In this document: positions 42,910-53,987 of the stretch, in pieces
Position numbering within the stretch: position 1 is the first letter of the stretch
Layout: every line of letters starts with the position of its first letter
NCBI RefSeq assembly: GCF_032362555.1
Contig: NC_083529.1
Span: forward strand, 1,240,001-1,304,000
Length of the DNA: 64,000 bases
Direction: 5' to 3'
From: Amyelois transitella
Taxonomy: Eukaryota; Arthropoda; Insecta; Lepidoptera; Pyralidae
Made by a program: the position numbers and the translations under genes
Notes under the pieces: model-generated
Database searches by the model: none
What the model saw: only the letters and a program-made list of their open reading frames with translations
What the model was told of the DNA's origin: nothing

Positions 42910-42981
42910 TGCGTTGGCCGGGAATCGAACCCGGATCAACTGCTTGGAAGGCAACTATGCTCACCATTACACCACCAACGC
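42910..42981 (-). tRNA. tRNA-Gly (UCC)
   Basis: Identical 72-nt copy followed by CG and TTTTT on the - strand. Spaced 112 bp from its neighbour. Confidence 0.95.
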
Positions 42982-43078
42982 CTTGGCTGTTATGGCAAAT
43001 TTTTAAACTACCTTCTTCACATTGTCACTTTAATTCACTTATTTGAACAGGTGTTCCTATTTCAACCTCAATTCCATC

Positions 43079-43419
43079 ATTACATAGTTACGTCTATATC
43101 CTTTGCGGGGTAGACAGAGCTAACAGCCTTGAAAAGACTGAAAGGACATGCTCAGCTGGTTTAATGATGAAATTGAGATTCAAGTAGTGACAGGTTGCTA
43201 GCACATCGCTTAAAAGAAGAATCCCAAGTTTATTATCCCTTTCCCTGATAAACGTTTACAATCTGAATGGAAGGAGAAGCGGCTGGCACTATGATTTTAT
43301 TTCACTAATAGACAACCATGGAAGCTACTGGATGAATGTGCGCATAACCTCAGTCGCCTTTTACGACTTTCACGAGAAAGCGATGGAGTGGTCCTAAGTG
43401 GCGGGAACCACACGGCACA
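43079..43419 (-). repeat. SINE-A copy interrupted by about 105 bp
   Basis: Tail and body at 43079-43244, head part at 43350-43419 (GTCGCCTTTTACGAC ... GGCGGGAACCACACGGCAC). Confidence 0.75.
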
Positions 43420-43459
43420 ATCTAATACACAACAAGATTATAAATAAGCCATTATTAAT

Positions 43460-43817
43460 CCTCTTCCTCCTGGCTTTAGTCCCGGTTGCATCCTCACCAC
43501 TCTGGAAAGGAGCCCGGGGTATGCCTTTGACCATGGATCCTGGTTTGGGTGAGTCAGGATTTTACACGAAGCGACTCTCATCTGACCTCCGCATCCTTTG
43601 CAGGTTAACCAAACCCATATTGGATCCATGGTTACACATCCAGTTGCCTGAATGTGCAGGTTACCTCACGATGTTTTCCCTCACCGTAAGAGCATCGGTT
43701 AGTATTCAAACTAATATTCATAACTTTGAAAATAGTCATTGTCATTTGTCGGATTTGAACCTGTGCCTTTCTGCGCATCACCCATTTAACCTTACCGATT
43801 CGCCCACCGTCGCTCTT
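43460..43817 (-). mobile_element. SINE-D insertion with perfect 19-bp target duplication
   Basis: TAAATAAGCCATTATTAAT at 43441-43459 is repeated exactly at 43818-43836. Between them is a complete SINE-D on -: tRNA-like head with GGTTCAAATCCG, body with GTGAGGTAACCTGCACATTC, end CCAGGAGGAAGAGG. The exact duplication marks this as a recent retroposition. Confidence 0.93.
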
Positions 43818-44157
43818 TAAATAAGCCATTATTAATGCCTAGTAATTAAGCTCCAACCCTATTATTTTAGGATTAAGTATATAAATCCCGATTCCTGTGT
43901 TCCGACCTAACATTACAACCCTTTTAAGGGATAATCTATCAATCGATCTAATCAATAGTAATGTAATCTATCCTACTGGCTACTTTAGGTTTGTTCGCTA
44001 TGGATCCAATAGTTTTGAATCTGTACAACAAAAATATTTAATTCGTCCCTACTTATATAAATTCCACCGTGTTTGGTGTCATGTGGATCGCGGCTGGATT
44101 GAATATAGATGAAGAAAAAAGTTGATAATGCAGGCTAACAGTTTAAGGTTGTAATCA

Positions 44158-44545
44158 CATACATATGTACATACAAATATACATATTGTCACGTCTATAT
44201 CCCTTGCGAGGTGAATAGAGCCAGCAGTCTTAAAAGACTTAAAGGCCACGTTCAGCTGTAAGTCTTGATAGAATTGAGATTCTAATAGTAACAGGTTGCT
44301 AACCCATCGCCTAAAAGAAGAATCTCAAGTTTATAAGCATATCCCTTAGTCGCATTTTACGACATCCATGGGAAAGAGATGGTGTGGTCCTATTCTTTTT
44401 ATATATTTTATTGGTGCCGGGAACCACACGGCACATACTAACATACATACATAAAATCACGCTTTTTTCCCAGATGAGTAGGCAGAGATAACATCTCTGT
44501 ACTTGCCACCCTCCCAGCATATCTTTACTTCAACTACATTCCTTT
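44158..44545 (-). repeat. SINE-A copy followed by a LINE-L end
   Basis: 44158-44434 is a full SINE-A with a long mixed CATA/CAAATA tail. 44441-44545 is LINE-L (ATACATACATAAAATCACGC ...). 43840-44150 is AT-rich without a feature. Confidence 0.85.
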
Positions 44546-44811
44546 ACATTTTTTCATAGCGACTCGTCGTTTAAAAATAATGGGTCAAATCAGAATGGAC
44601 GCAACGGGAACAGGCCATTGTAACTGAACAAAACTGGATTAAACCGGTTTAATCCAGTTCGTGTTAACGTTGAAATGGACGGCGTTGACATGTCACGATT
44701 TAATTCTCCAAATGGATTGGAAAATGGATAATGGACAACATTCAGATCCAAATTATATAGGAATTTCATGATGGCTTTGTCACAATGAAAATTGAATTGA
44801 ATTTTTCAGAA

Positions 44812-45077
44812 TACATACATATATACATATAATCACGTCTATATCCTTTGCGGGGTAGACAGAGCCAACAGTCTTGAAAAGACTGATAAGCCACGTTCAG
44901 CTATTTTGGCTTAATGATAGAATTGAGATTCAAATAGTGGCAGGTTGCTAGCCCATCGCCTAAGAAAAGAATCTCAAGTTTGTAAGCCTATCCCTTAGTC
45001 GAATTTTACGACATCCACGGGAAAGAGATGGAGTGGTAATATTCTTTTTTGTATTGGTGCCGGAAACCACACGGGCC
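44812..45077 (-). repeat. SINE-A copy, full length
   Basis: AATACATACATATATACATAT to GTGCCGGAAACCACACGG. Confidence 0.88.
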
Positions 45078-45182
45078 ACGGGCTTATTGTATCTAATAAT
45101 TTATGAAACAGATCTTTCGCAATCGATATTACAATCTGACATGAATAATAATAGATTCGTGCCTGGAAAGATTTATACCCAG

Positions 45183-45310
45183 CTAGCGACCCGACCCGGC
45201 TTCGCACGGGTAATATTTATAGATATTAAACCTTCCTCAGAAAACCATGTTTACAACATTTTATACTGGAACAAAATCTGTCTACAAGTTTCTGTGATTA
45301 ACGCATACAT
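45183..45310 (-). mobile_element. Helitron-like 3' end
   Basis: CTAGCGACCCGACCCGGCTT, CGCACGGG: on - this is a GC hairpin followed by CTAG, the same kind as at 62225. The start is not defined. A repeat-G scrap (ATGCTGCAGTGCAGTTTGG) follows at 45360 and a SINE-A head scrap at 45455-45502. Confidence 0.5.
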
Positions 45311-45712
45311 ACATACAGAGAAAATAGAGGACTTTATAATAGTCTGCTTTATAATAATAAATGCTGCAGTGCAGTTTGGTACCGCTTTTGCAAATTTTTT
45401 TTTGTATGTGAATTGTATTTTGAATGCTGTAAACGGTATCTTTCTAAATATGTATAAGAGATGGAATTGTCCTATTCTAAATTGCCAGGAACCACACGGC
45501 ACAAGGCGGTGTTTGTGCCTTGACAATAAACAACTAAAATTAAGATGAAATTAATTATTTTAATATTCTATTAGGTAACAACATAATTCAGTCACCAAAT
45601 TAAGCATATCTTACACAAATATGATGAACAATAGAAACTTAATTGAAGCCTACTTCATATTCCATTAGAGTTTACTTTGGAATGTAAATAATTAATGAAG
45701 CTTTGTTTTACG

Positions 45713-45934
45713 AAATCACGTTTTTATCTCCTACGGGGTAGACAGAGCCAGACATTCAGCTGTTTGGGTTAATGTTAGAATTGAAATCCAAATTAGTGAC
45801 AGGTTGCTAGCTCATCGCCTAAAAGTGTAGTCCTAGGTATATAAGCCTATTCCTTAGTCGCCTTTTACGACATCCATGTAAAATCCAGTGGTCCTATTCT
45901 TTTTTCTATTAGTGCCGGGAACCATACGGCACAC
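45713..45934 (-). repeat. SINE-A copy
   Basis: AAATCACGTTTTTATCTCC to GTGCCGGGAACCATACGGCAC, with a shortened tail half. Confidence 0.85.
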
Positions 45935-46389
45935 CATTTCAACATTCGTTTGATACTCATCAGAATCAATCTTGTAATTTTGCGTTATATATAATTTAGA
46001 GTCTGAGAAAGGACATAGGTTACTTTTCATCCCGGTAAAAACAACATTTCCCGTGGGATTCGCGAAAAACCTGCATTCTTTTGAACGCCAAATTCGTCGA
46101 TTTTTGTAAATGGCGTTAAATTCACGCGATCGAATCTGCGGGTAAAAGCTACTCACTAATGAATTTAATAATTCTGTGATTTAATTAAATCATCCCTTTC
46201 GGAGTCGGTTATAAATACCATGAAACAATCCTTTGAAGGATCACAATGGTGACCGCTTGGCTTCTCGTAAGCCGTAAAAGTAGGTCAAAGGATTTGCAAA
46301 GGCTTAAAAAGATGAAATTAAACTTTGACAAACAACTTTTTTGGGTGGATTCAGTCATGATTAGGAATTATCGTAAAAGTAAATCGTGA

Positions 46390-47265
46390 ATTATCGTAAA
46401 AGGCGACTACGGGATTGGCTTACAAACTTGAGATTCTTTTTTAGGCGATGGGCTAGCAACCTGTCATTATTTGAATCTCAATTCTATCATTAAGCCAAAT
46501 AGCTGAACACGTGGCCGTTCAGTCTTTGCAAGACTGTTGGCTCTGTCTACCCTGCAACGTATATAGACGTGACCATATGTATGTATGTATATATTAAATG
46601 TGAATTTGTCCCAAGTATTTAAACAATTGAAGGAAAACACGACATTTTGAAAGCATTTCTTAGTTGCTAAGTAGAAATATTAGCAATAACATGTTAATTA
46701 AGACATTTGACAACCAATACTATGTGTCAATAGAAAATTGTAGGTGTAATGGAAGAGGCGGGTCATTCCCATTTGACCCCACGAGTTGGTTTTATACATA
46801 CATACATAAAATCACGCCTCTTTCCCGGAGGGGTAGCCAGAGACTACCTCTTCCCACTTGCCACGATCTCTGCATACTTCCTTCGCTTCATCCACATTCA
46901 TATCTCTCTATTGGTTTATATTATTAAACACACTAGCAGCTCATTAAGCTGATGTGTGTGAATTTTGATGCTTGGACATTTTTAAAGTTGACTATGACAT
47001 ATTATAATTCTCTCTTCGTGCCGTGTGGTTCCCGGCACTAATATAAAAAAGAATAGGACCACTCCATCTCATTTCCCGTGGATATCGTAAGAGGCTAATA
47101 AAGGGATAGGCGTATAAACTTGGGATTCATATTTTAGGCGATGGGCTAGCAACCTGTTACTTTTTGTATTTCTCAATTCAATCATAAAGCCAAACAGCTT
47201 AACGTGGCCTGTCAGTCTGTTCAGGACTGTTGGTTCTGTCTACCCCGCAAGGGATATAGACATAC
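46390..47265. repeat. SINE-A, LINE-L and SINE-A in series
   Basis: 46390-46590 (+) head-truncated SINE-A with (TATG) tail; 46796-46908 (-) LINE-L with TACATACATACATAAAATCACG; 47019-47265 (+) SINE-A from GTGCCGTGTGGTTCCCGGCAC. 45935-46389 contains another CCGTGGGATTCGCGAAAAACC repeat at about 46050. Confidence 0.8.
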
Positions 47266-47894
47266 TTTTGCTTTATACCTACACATTCCTAATTCTCTTA
47301 ATGTAAGCTCATCGCTTTAAGATGCTCTAGATCAAACTTTGTATATAGACGTGTTTATATACTATATCTTATATTTCATCAGTCAATACTTCATAATGTG
47401 TGTATTATAAATGCGAAAATCTGTCTGACTGCGAAACCGCTGGATCGATTTTGATGTAATTTGCTTAATATTTTAAGACCAAAATTAAAACAGTTTGTTC
47501 TTTTTTTCAAACAAAATAATCTCTTAAATGAGACTCAATTTGTTTGAAAAAATTTAAAATTGAAATCAATTAAATAATTTCATATTATACAGCACGGAGA
47601 ATAACCCTAAATGACTAGCATGGGACAATGCTAATGTAGGTTGTTGAACTTTCAACTTTTTATGGCTATACATCGTTTTTATAAACAAAAAAGCTTTTAA
47701 AAATATCTATCTACTGATCAACTTTCTGAACTTAACTATTCAGGCGAGCATAGAGCCTACCTTGTCTCGAAAGGTGTCATCTTTTTTATTTTTTTATATT
47801 TTTATTAGGACTTACGTTTGAAAATTGGGTTCTATTATCGATAACTGTTATGTTATGTGCAATCTTTTTAAAAACCCAAACATATACCCAATCA

Positions 47895-48147
47895 TACATA
47901 TTAATAATCACGTCTATATCCCTTGCAGGGTAGACAGAACCAGCAGTCTTTAAATACTGATAGGCCACGATGTTTAGCTTACTGATAGAATTGAAATTCA
48001 TATAACGTGACAGGTTGCTAGCACCGTCGCCTAAAAGAAGAGTCCCAAGTTTATAAGCATATCCGTTAGTCGCCTTTTACGACATCCATAGAAAAGAGAT
48101 GGAGTGGTCCTATTCTTTTTTTCTATTGGTGCCTGAAACAACAGGGC
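47895..48147 (-). repeat. SINE-A copy, diverged
   Basis: CATACATATTAATAATCACG to GGTGCCTGAAACAACAGGGC. 47266-47894 is AT-rich and featureless. Confidence 0.8.
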
Positions 48148-48679
48148 ATAATAAAAATAATCATTCAAAATATCTATAAAATGCTGGCATAATTTCAATT
48201 TAATTAAAAAAAAATTCAGGAACATTATGTTCACTAAATACTGGCAGCTAGTTAAAAACTTTTAAAACAGACGCGCCCATGTGCCCCGTCTGACCTCATA
48301 ATATTGTCTTTGGGCCGAATCCGGCTTGTAATTGGCGCAGTGCCAGAATGCAATAACGGAACTCCAGTACAAAATATTTATAGGACAGAAACATCGAGGT
48401 TTGTTAATAGGGTCAAATTAATGACGTCAAATTTGAAGAACGTTTAAGCCAAGCTGTGACATAATACGACTAGGGAAATCTTCTTTAAAACCAGTGTATT
48501 TTGGTAACCGCATGTGTAACACATATCCGTAGAAAAAAAGGCGGACGGAGTGAGGCTTGAAAAAAAAAAAAAGCATCGTAATGGCGGCGTTGTACACCCA
48601 TGTGGAAGTGACAGACAACAAGCCATTTCGTGAGATAATCTATGATGCATCTATGACGTAATGGCGGCCGACTGTCACA

Positions 48680-48850
48680 CGTTTTGCGTGAGGCGTCTAG
48701 CGGGAGCGATGATTCGGCTCGACCGCCACCAAAGGGAAGATCTTCCGCCAGGCTAGGTGTTATGCCTGGGGAACCGCGCGACAGACGATGTTGTGTAGGA
48801 GGTTGTTTATATGCTCCAATCCGTGAAATCTTCGCTTGCGCGATTTAGGT
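48680..48850 (-). repeat. GC-rich repeat with TATA-like box, copy 2
   Basis: Reverse complement of the unit at 31985: GCGGGAGCGATGATTCGGC, CCACCAAAGGGAAGATCTTCC, CCAGGCTAGGTGTTATGCCTGG, TTTATATGCTCCAATCCGTG. 48148-48670 is without a recognised feature. Confidence 0.7.
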
Positions 48851-49201
48851 TTTTTGCGGTTTTTGACTGATAGCGCCGCGAGTACTGCATTTTATAGTAT
48901 CACATCTATAGCATTTTTAATTTGTGTACAGTACAAGCGCTTGACCAGCCTGTAAGCTTAAAATGATGAACTCCACTGAAAAAGCTTCGCACTGAATTCT
49001 TCTGAATATTCGGAATAGAACACTTTATTCAGTGGCCTATTTGAATAAGTTATTTTGATATTTTTTTCAAGTAGATAAAACGTAAAGTGCATTTATAGAT
49101 AAAAACATAGGAACGAATTTCAGAAATTCCCACGACATACTCTATAATTTAACCTAACTAGTTACAAAAATTTTTGAAATATTCAAAAATTGCTTTGCAA
49201 A

Positions 49202-49399
49202 ATGAAAATTCCGACGGAAACATTTTCATTTCCTCAGAATCCTCCATTAAATGAATTCAGTATTCAGAAACCGCGAAATATATACTTATCTGTTTCCGTG
49301 GATCCGAAACATCTTCCCGCTTTCCCGAATCTGTGTATAAAGAGTAAGAAACTGTCATGTTTAATAAGAAAATGTAGGCGTTGTTGGAATTTTAACTAA
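49202..49399 (+). other. Short open frame, possible first exon
   Basis: 65 codons from an ATG in good context (AAAATGA): MKIPTETFSFPQNPPLNEFS, then IQKPRNIYLSVSVDPKHL and so on, ending in TAA. A donor-like GAGTAAG or AGAGTAAG lies at about codon 49. The region lacks repeats and its composition looks coding, but no domain is recognised. Splicing at that donor to 52811 would enter the wrong frame of the next exon. Confidence 0.22.
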
Positions 49400-49475
49400 A
49401 TTAAATCAGTTTATAACTTAAAAAAAAAAATTCATTATTATGGGTTACTTCATATCCATACTGATATTTTATAGT

Positions 49476-49862
49476 CTTTTTGTGATGAATATACCATTTA
49501 TCGAGAAAGGCTTGAGGCTATATAACATCACGCTGCAACTATTAGGAACGAAGAAATAATGGAAAATGTAAAAAAACAACGGGGTAAATTATTCATTCAA
49601 CTTGAAATAACTATTCCACGCGGACGAAGTCGCGGGCACAGCTAGTCACTTAATAATTGTCATATCTTTTGCTTTAAAAACATTGGTTGGCGTCAAATAA
49701 ATAACTTAAAAGTAAGTTTACCGCCGCTTCCTAAGCGTCAGTGCAGAAGAAGCGGTAACAAACTGCACTGCAGCATTTTCTTCAACAACGTCAACTTCAC
49801 AACTATCCAAACTGAGAATAGAAATATGGACGAGAGTATACATCGTTAAGATTAATTGCCCT
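49476..49862. repeat. 5'-truncated Lep1-like Helitron (+) and repeat G (-)
   Basis: 49476-49645 runs from TTTATCGAGAAAGGCTTGAGG to GCGGACGAAGTCGCGGGC, ACAGCTAG. 49676-49862 is repeat G (GCCGCTTCCTAAGCGTC, AGAAGAAGCGGTAACAAAC). The same Helitron-then-repeat-G order occurs at 17394-17880. Confidence 0.7.
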
Positions 49863-49975
49863 ATATGAAATTTAAAAAATGGATGAAAAAAATTTAATAA
49901 TCACAATATTTAAGAGGGCGTGGGTATAGCTATAGACGAAGAGACAAAGAGATCGATTATCTCCTCCAGGACATT

Positions 49976-50487
49976 AACTCATGCCTCTTTCCCGGAGGGG
50001 TAGGCAGAGACTACATCTTTCCATTTGCCATGATCCCCGCTTAAAAGGCCTAGACGACGTACCTCAATTCACGGACGTCCTGACAAAAGATCAGCTCAAG
50101 AGTACCCTTACCTGACGCACACATATGGTCACGTCTATATACCTTGCGGGGTAGGCAGAGCCAACAGTTTTGAAAAGACTGATAGGCCACGCTCAGCTAT
50201 TTGGCTTTAAGATAGGATTGAGATTCAAATAGTGACAGGTTGCTAGCCCATCGTCTAAAAAAAGAATCCCAAGTTTGTAAGCCTATCCCTTAGTCGCCTT
50301 TTATGACTTCCATGGGAAATAGATGGAGTGGTCCTATTCTTTTTTGTACTTCTGCCGGGAACCCGACCAGACGCGTTTGCAGAAGAATCTGAATGGATGC
50401 AGCGAAAGAAGAATGCAGGGATCACGGCAAGTGGAACGATGTAGTCTCTGCCTACCCCTCCGGGAAATAAGTGTAACTTTATGTACG
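49976..50487. repeat. LINE-L scrap, SINE-A copy and LINE-L piece
   Basis: 49976-50039 (-) LINE-L scrap; 50118-50361 (-) SINE-A ending CTGCCGGGAACC; 50383-50487 (+) LINE-L (GGATGCAGCGAAAGAAGAATG ... CTCCGGGAAATAAGTG). Confidence 0.8.
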
Positions 50488-50674
50488 TGAAGCGGCGGGC
50501 AAAAAATTTTTATCCAATAGCGGAATGAACTGAAATTTGGAACACAACTGCGCATTGCAGGAACTATGCCAAACCGTCTGCCAAAATGCTACCTTAATTG
50601 GCCTTCGACCTTGCCAGACTGCGGAATTGTGACCTTTTTACTAGCTTAACCTATTTCATAATATAGTGTATACA

Positions 50675-50943
50675 TACATACATACGTACATACATTTGAT
50701 CACGTCTATATCCCTAGCGGGGTAGACAGAGCCACCAGTCTTGAAAAGACTGATAGGTCACGCTCAGCTGTTTGGCTTAGTGATAGAATTGAGATTCAAA
50801 TAGTGACAGGTTGTTAGCCCATCGCCTAAAAGAGGAATCCCAAGTTTATAAGCCTATCCCTTAGTCGCCTTTTACGACATCCGTGGGAAAGAGATGGAGT
50901 GGTCCTATTCTTTTTGTAATGGTGCCGGGAACCACACGGCACC
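50675..50943 (-). repeat. SINE-A copy with 14-bp target duplication and extended head palindrome
   Basis: ATATAGTGTATACA at 50661-50674 and 50955-50968. Between the head end and the right duplication lie extra bases (CATTACAACGGC) that are mostly the reverse complement of the sequence just inside the head (TTGTAATG), extending the head hairpin to 14 bp arms. Confidence 0.92.
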
Positions 50944-50989
50944 ATTACAACGGCATATAGTGTATACAATTGTGGGTCGTAGTGGAAAA

Positions 50990-51748
50990 ATACATACGTA
51001 CAAAAATCACGTTTTTTTGCTTACGGGGTCAACAGTCTCGCAAAGACTAGAAGGCCACGTTCAGCTGTATGGCTTAATGATAAAATTCTATCAGCACTGT
51101 TGATAACTTATAGCATAAAAGAATCAAAGTTTATTAGTCTATCCGATAGTCGCTCTTTACGACATCCATGAAAAAGAGATTGAGTGGTCCTATTCTTAAA
51201 TATCGAGAACCACACGGCAAATATATGTAATATTTTAAAATACTTACCTATGAAAAAGGAACTTACTACTATTAATATACTTTTGCTTTATTAACTTTGA
51301 AACTTAATTCCGAAACCAATGTTCCTAGCCACATATAGGATCCAGCTGCACACGTCGTATGCATATTAATTGTACCCTCCATATTTGCATGTGGGATCAC
51401 ATTAGATGTAAATTGAACGAGACATGTTCCAACTTGTAGCGGCAAGTCATGAATTTCAGGGCTGAATGTAGTCAAATTTCAGATAAGTTTATTGTTATAA
51501 GAAACATTCCTATTAATTTAATATGATTGTATCTTTATAATTCCCAATGGATGTCGTAAAAGGCGGCTATGGGATAGGCTTATATACTTGGGATTCTCTT
51601 GTAGGCGATGGGCTAGCAACATGTCACTATTTGAACCTCAATTCCATCATAAAACCATACAGCTTCAAGATTTTTGACTCTGTCAACTCCGCAAGGGAAA
51701 TTTCATAGCTCTCTTCATGCAAGCTCGTCGGTTTCGGGTACTCTTGAC
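50990..51748. repeat. Diverged SINE-A (-), SINE-A (+) and LINE-L scrap
   Basis: 50990-51219 (-) ends CGAGAACCACACGGC; 51545-51702 (+) is head-truncated; 51703-51748 (-) is LINE-L (CTCTCTTCATGCAAGCTCG ...). 51220-51544 contains a 67-codon - strand frame with no recognised domain. Confidence 0.7.
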
Positions 51749-51993
51749 ATTAGTACCTTTAAATTAATTAAAATTAAAGACACCTTTATTTTCTTAAACA
51801 TAACAAATGACTGTATCAACAACACAGGAAACATTCCTATTAATTTGATATGATTTATTGTTCGTGGCGAACAAAACAATACGATCTGAACACAGTTTCA
51901 CTGACAATACACATTGAAGACTGGCAAAATGCCTGCGACCTTGTTACAATGCGGTATTTGGTTATTGAATTTATTATTACATACATAAAATCA

Positions 51994-52460
51994 AATTATA
52001 CATACATACATAAAATCACTGCTGTATCCTCTGCGGGGTAGATAGAGTCGACAGTCTTGGAAAGACTGAAAGACCACGTTCAACTGTATGGCCTCATGAT
52101 GGAATTGAGATTCAAATACTGACAGGTAGATATATTTAGGAGTCCCTTTTACGACTTACATACATACATACATAACATCACGCCTCTTTCCCGGAGGGGT
52201 AGGCAGAGACTACCTCTTTCCACCTGCCACGATCTCTGCATATTTCCTTCGCTTCATCCACAGTCATAACTCTCTTCATGCAAGCTCGGCGGTTTCGGGT
52301 ACTTTTGACCTGACCCTTTACCAGGATGTCCTTAATTTGATCAAGATACGTTCGTCTAGGTCCATTTTAATAATATAAAAGAGAATACACACATACATAT
52401 AGTCACGTCTATATCCCATGCGGGGTAGACAAATCCAAGACACAGTCTTGAAAAGACAAT
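51994..52460 (-). repeat. SINE-A tail half, LINE-L end and SINE-A scrap
   Basis: 51994-52127 SINE-A; 52158-52362 LINE-L with a CATA tail, reaching GATACGTTCGTCTAGGTCC; 52385-52460 SINE-A tail scrap. 52461-52800 is AT-rich, presumably 5' intron or upstream sequence of the next gene. Confidence 0.8.
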
Positions 52461-52835
52461 TCATATGTATATATTGCCAATTCATTAATAAATAAATGAT
52501 TAATCTCTTTCTGAAATACAAACGAAAGAAATATATTTAAAATTACAAATATTTTCTTCTAATAATAATAAAAACTCATACGAACAACTTATTAGTTCAC
52601 TATTCACAATTTTAACTAAAAAGGACCTCTGAAAACATTCAACATGAAACCTCAAATCCTTAAACTTTATTCAAACAGCTAAAAGCTCGTAATACTATGC
52701 TATCCCTTTGTGACTCCCTAACATCAGAATTCCGCTCAATTTCACGCCTCTTGAGAGGCAAATCCCGGATACTACAAAGCCCCTCATTAATATGCTATCT
52801 TTCTTTGCAGGCGAGAAAAATCTAATATTAGAAGA

Positions 52836-53696
52836 ATGGCCGGCTCCCGGGAAAGGTTGCTTCACGAGAGACGGGAATATGCCTACGAATATGAATTTAG
52901 AAGGAAATACGATTATCAAGAAAGGAATAGAAGATACGACCACAGAGTCGAGAGGCACGAGAGACCCAGAAGAAAGAATGGATACGTTTATGAAGATATC
53001 TACTCAGACTTTGACGAGGCTCAAGGAAGACTGTCACTATTCAGACCAATACGACCAGAATATTTAAATTTACCAACATCTTATGACATGAAATACAACT
53101 CATTACCGAGGAACTATTATAATTACGACGATAGAAATAGTCGTAGGAAGAAAGATTATTACGATTTTAGAATCGAAACTGACAGGAGGAGGCCGAGAGA
53201 TTCTTATGAACCTTATAGGAAAAGAACAACAGAAGTTAGGCGTGCGGAAGCAGATAATTACGCGAGGAATCCAAAACCTATACTTACTGAAGTAAAAAAT
53301 TCGAACGCACCAAAAAACGTAGCCGTCTGCAAACCTTTGAGACTGTCTGAACAAAATGCTCAATATTGGACGACCGAAGCGGCGACCAAGAAGCGGAAAA
53401 GACCAGACGAGGTGAAGAAAAACGTTAAATTCTCCGAAGTGTCCGGATGCAATAGGAAAATGGTCGTCGACGATCCTATTGTCGGTCGAAAAGTTGTGCC
53501 CGTTAGAGAATTGGAAGTGTCATTAGATCAGATGATACAGAATGGTTATTTTGAGAAGCATAACATTCCAATTTCGAAGCCGGCCGAACGGAATTGCAAC
53601 ACGGAAGAGATTGGGAGTGTTCCCAATGGGAAGTGCTTGACGGGAGTGGACAGAAAAGAAGTGGCAAGGCCGCGACGAACAAGGCACCTGCACCAG
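52836..53696 (+). CDS. Uncharacterised Arg/Tyr-rich, probably nuclear protein, long coding exon
   Basis: An exon starts after TTCTTTGCAG at 52811 and ends at donor GTGAGA (53697). ATG at 52836 has a strong context (AGAATGG) and opens 287 codons that end in phase 0. Residues 1-140 are rich in Arg, Tyr, Asp and Glu (MAGSRERLLHERREYAYEYE, FRRKYDYQERNRRYDHRVER), low-complexity and likely disordered. Residues 185-190 (KKRKRP) form a nuclear-localisation-type basic cluster. 200-245 look more ordered, with VPVRELEVSLDQMIQNGYF. No family is recognised. The frame reads open upstream of the ATG to the acceptor, so the exon could also be internal. The gene continues past the donor. Confidence 0.75.
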
Positions 53697-53706
53697 GTGA
53701 GATTTT

Positions 53707-53987
53707 ACATACATACATACATATGGTCACGTCTATATCCCTAGTGGGGTAGACAGAGCCAACAGTCTTGAAAAGACTGATGGGCCACGCTCAGCTATTT
53801 GGCTTAATGATAGAATTGAGATTCAAAAAGTGACAGGTTGCTAGCCCATCGCCTAAAAAGAGAATCCCAAGTTTGTGAGCCTACGTCCATACCGCCTACC
53901 CTTAGTCGCCTTTTACGACATCCATGGGAAAGAGATGGAGTGGTCCTATTCTTTTTTGTATTGATGTCGAGAACCACACGGCATCAT
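53707..53987 (-). repeat. SINE-A copy whose 15-bp target duplication contains a splice donor
   Basis: Left flank ACCAGGTGAGATTTT (53692-53706), right flank ACCAGGTGAGTTTTT (53988-54002), one mismatch. The copy (tail CATACATACATACATATGG, head TGTCGAGAACCACACGGCA) thus sits immediately inside the intron, with the exon's CAG|GTGAG donor present on both sides. Confidence 0.9.

Noticed and set aside
50671..50700. CATACATACATA runs as a possible CRISPR array or independent microsatellites
   Set aside because: They are the tandem tails of SINE-A and LINE-L copies, always at the same end of the element. A CRISPR array is not expected in an animal nuclear genome and no spacer structure exists.
52792..53067. 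A 91-codon frame overlapping the Arg/Tyr-rich exon (MLSFFAGEKNLILEEW...)
   Set aside because: It starts inside the upstream intron before the acceptor and stops early, while the other frame is open for 287 codons with a strong start context.
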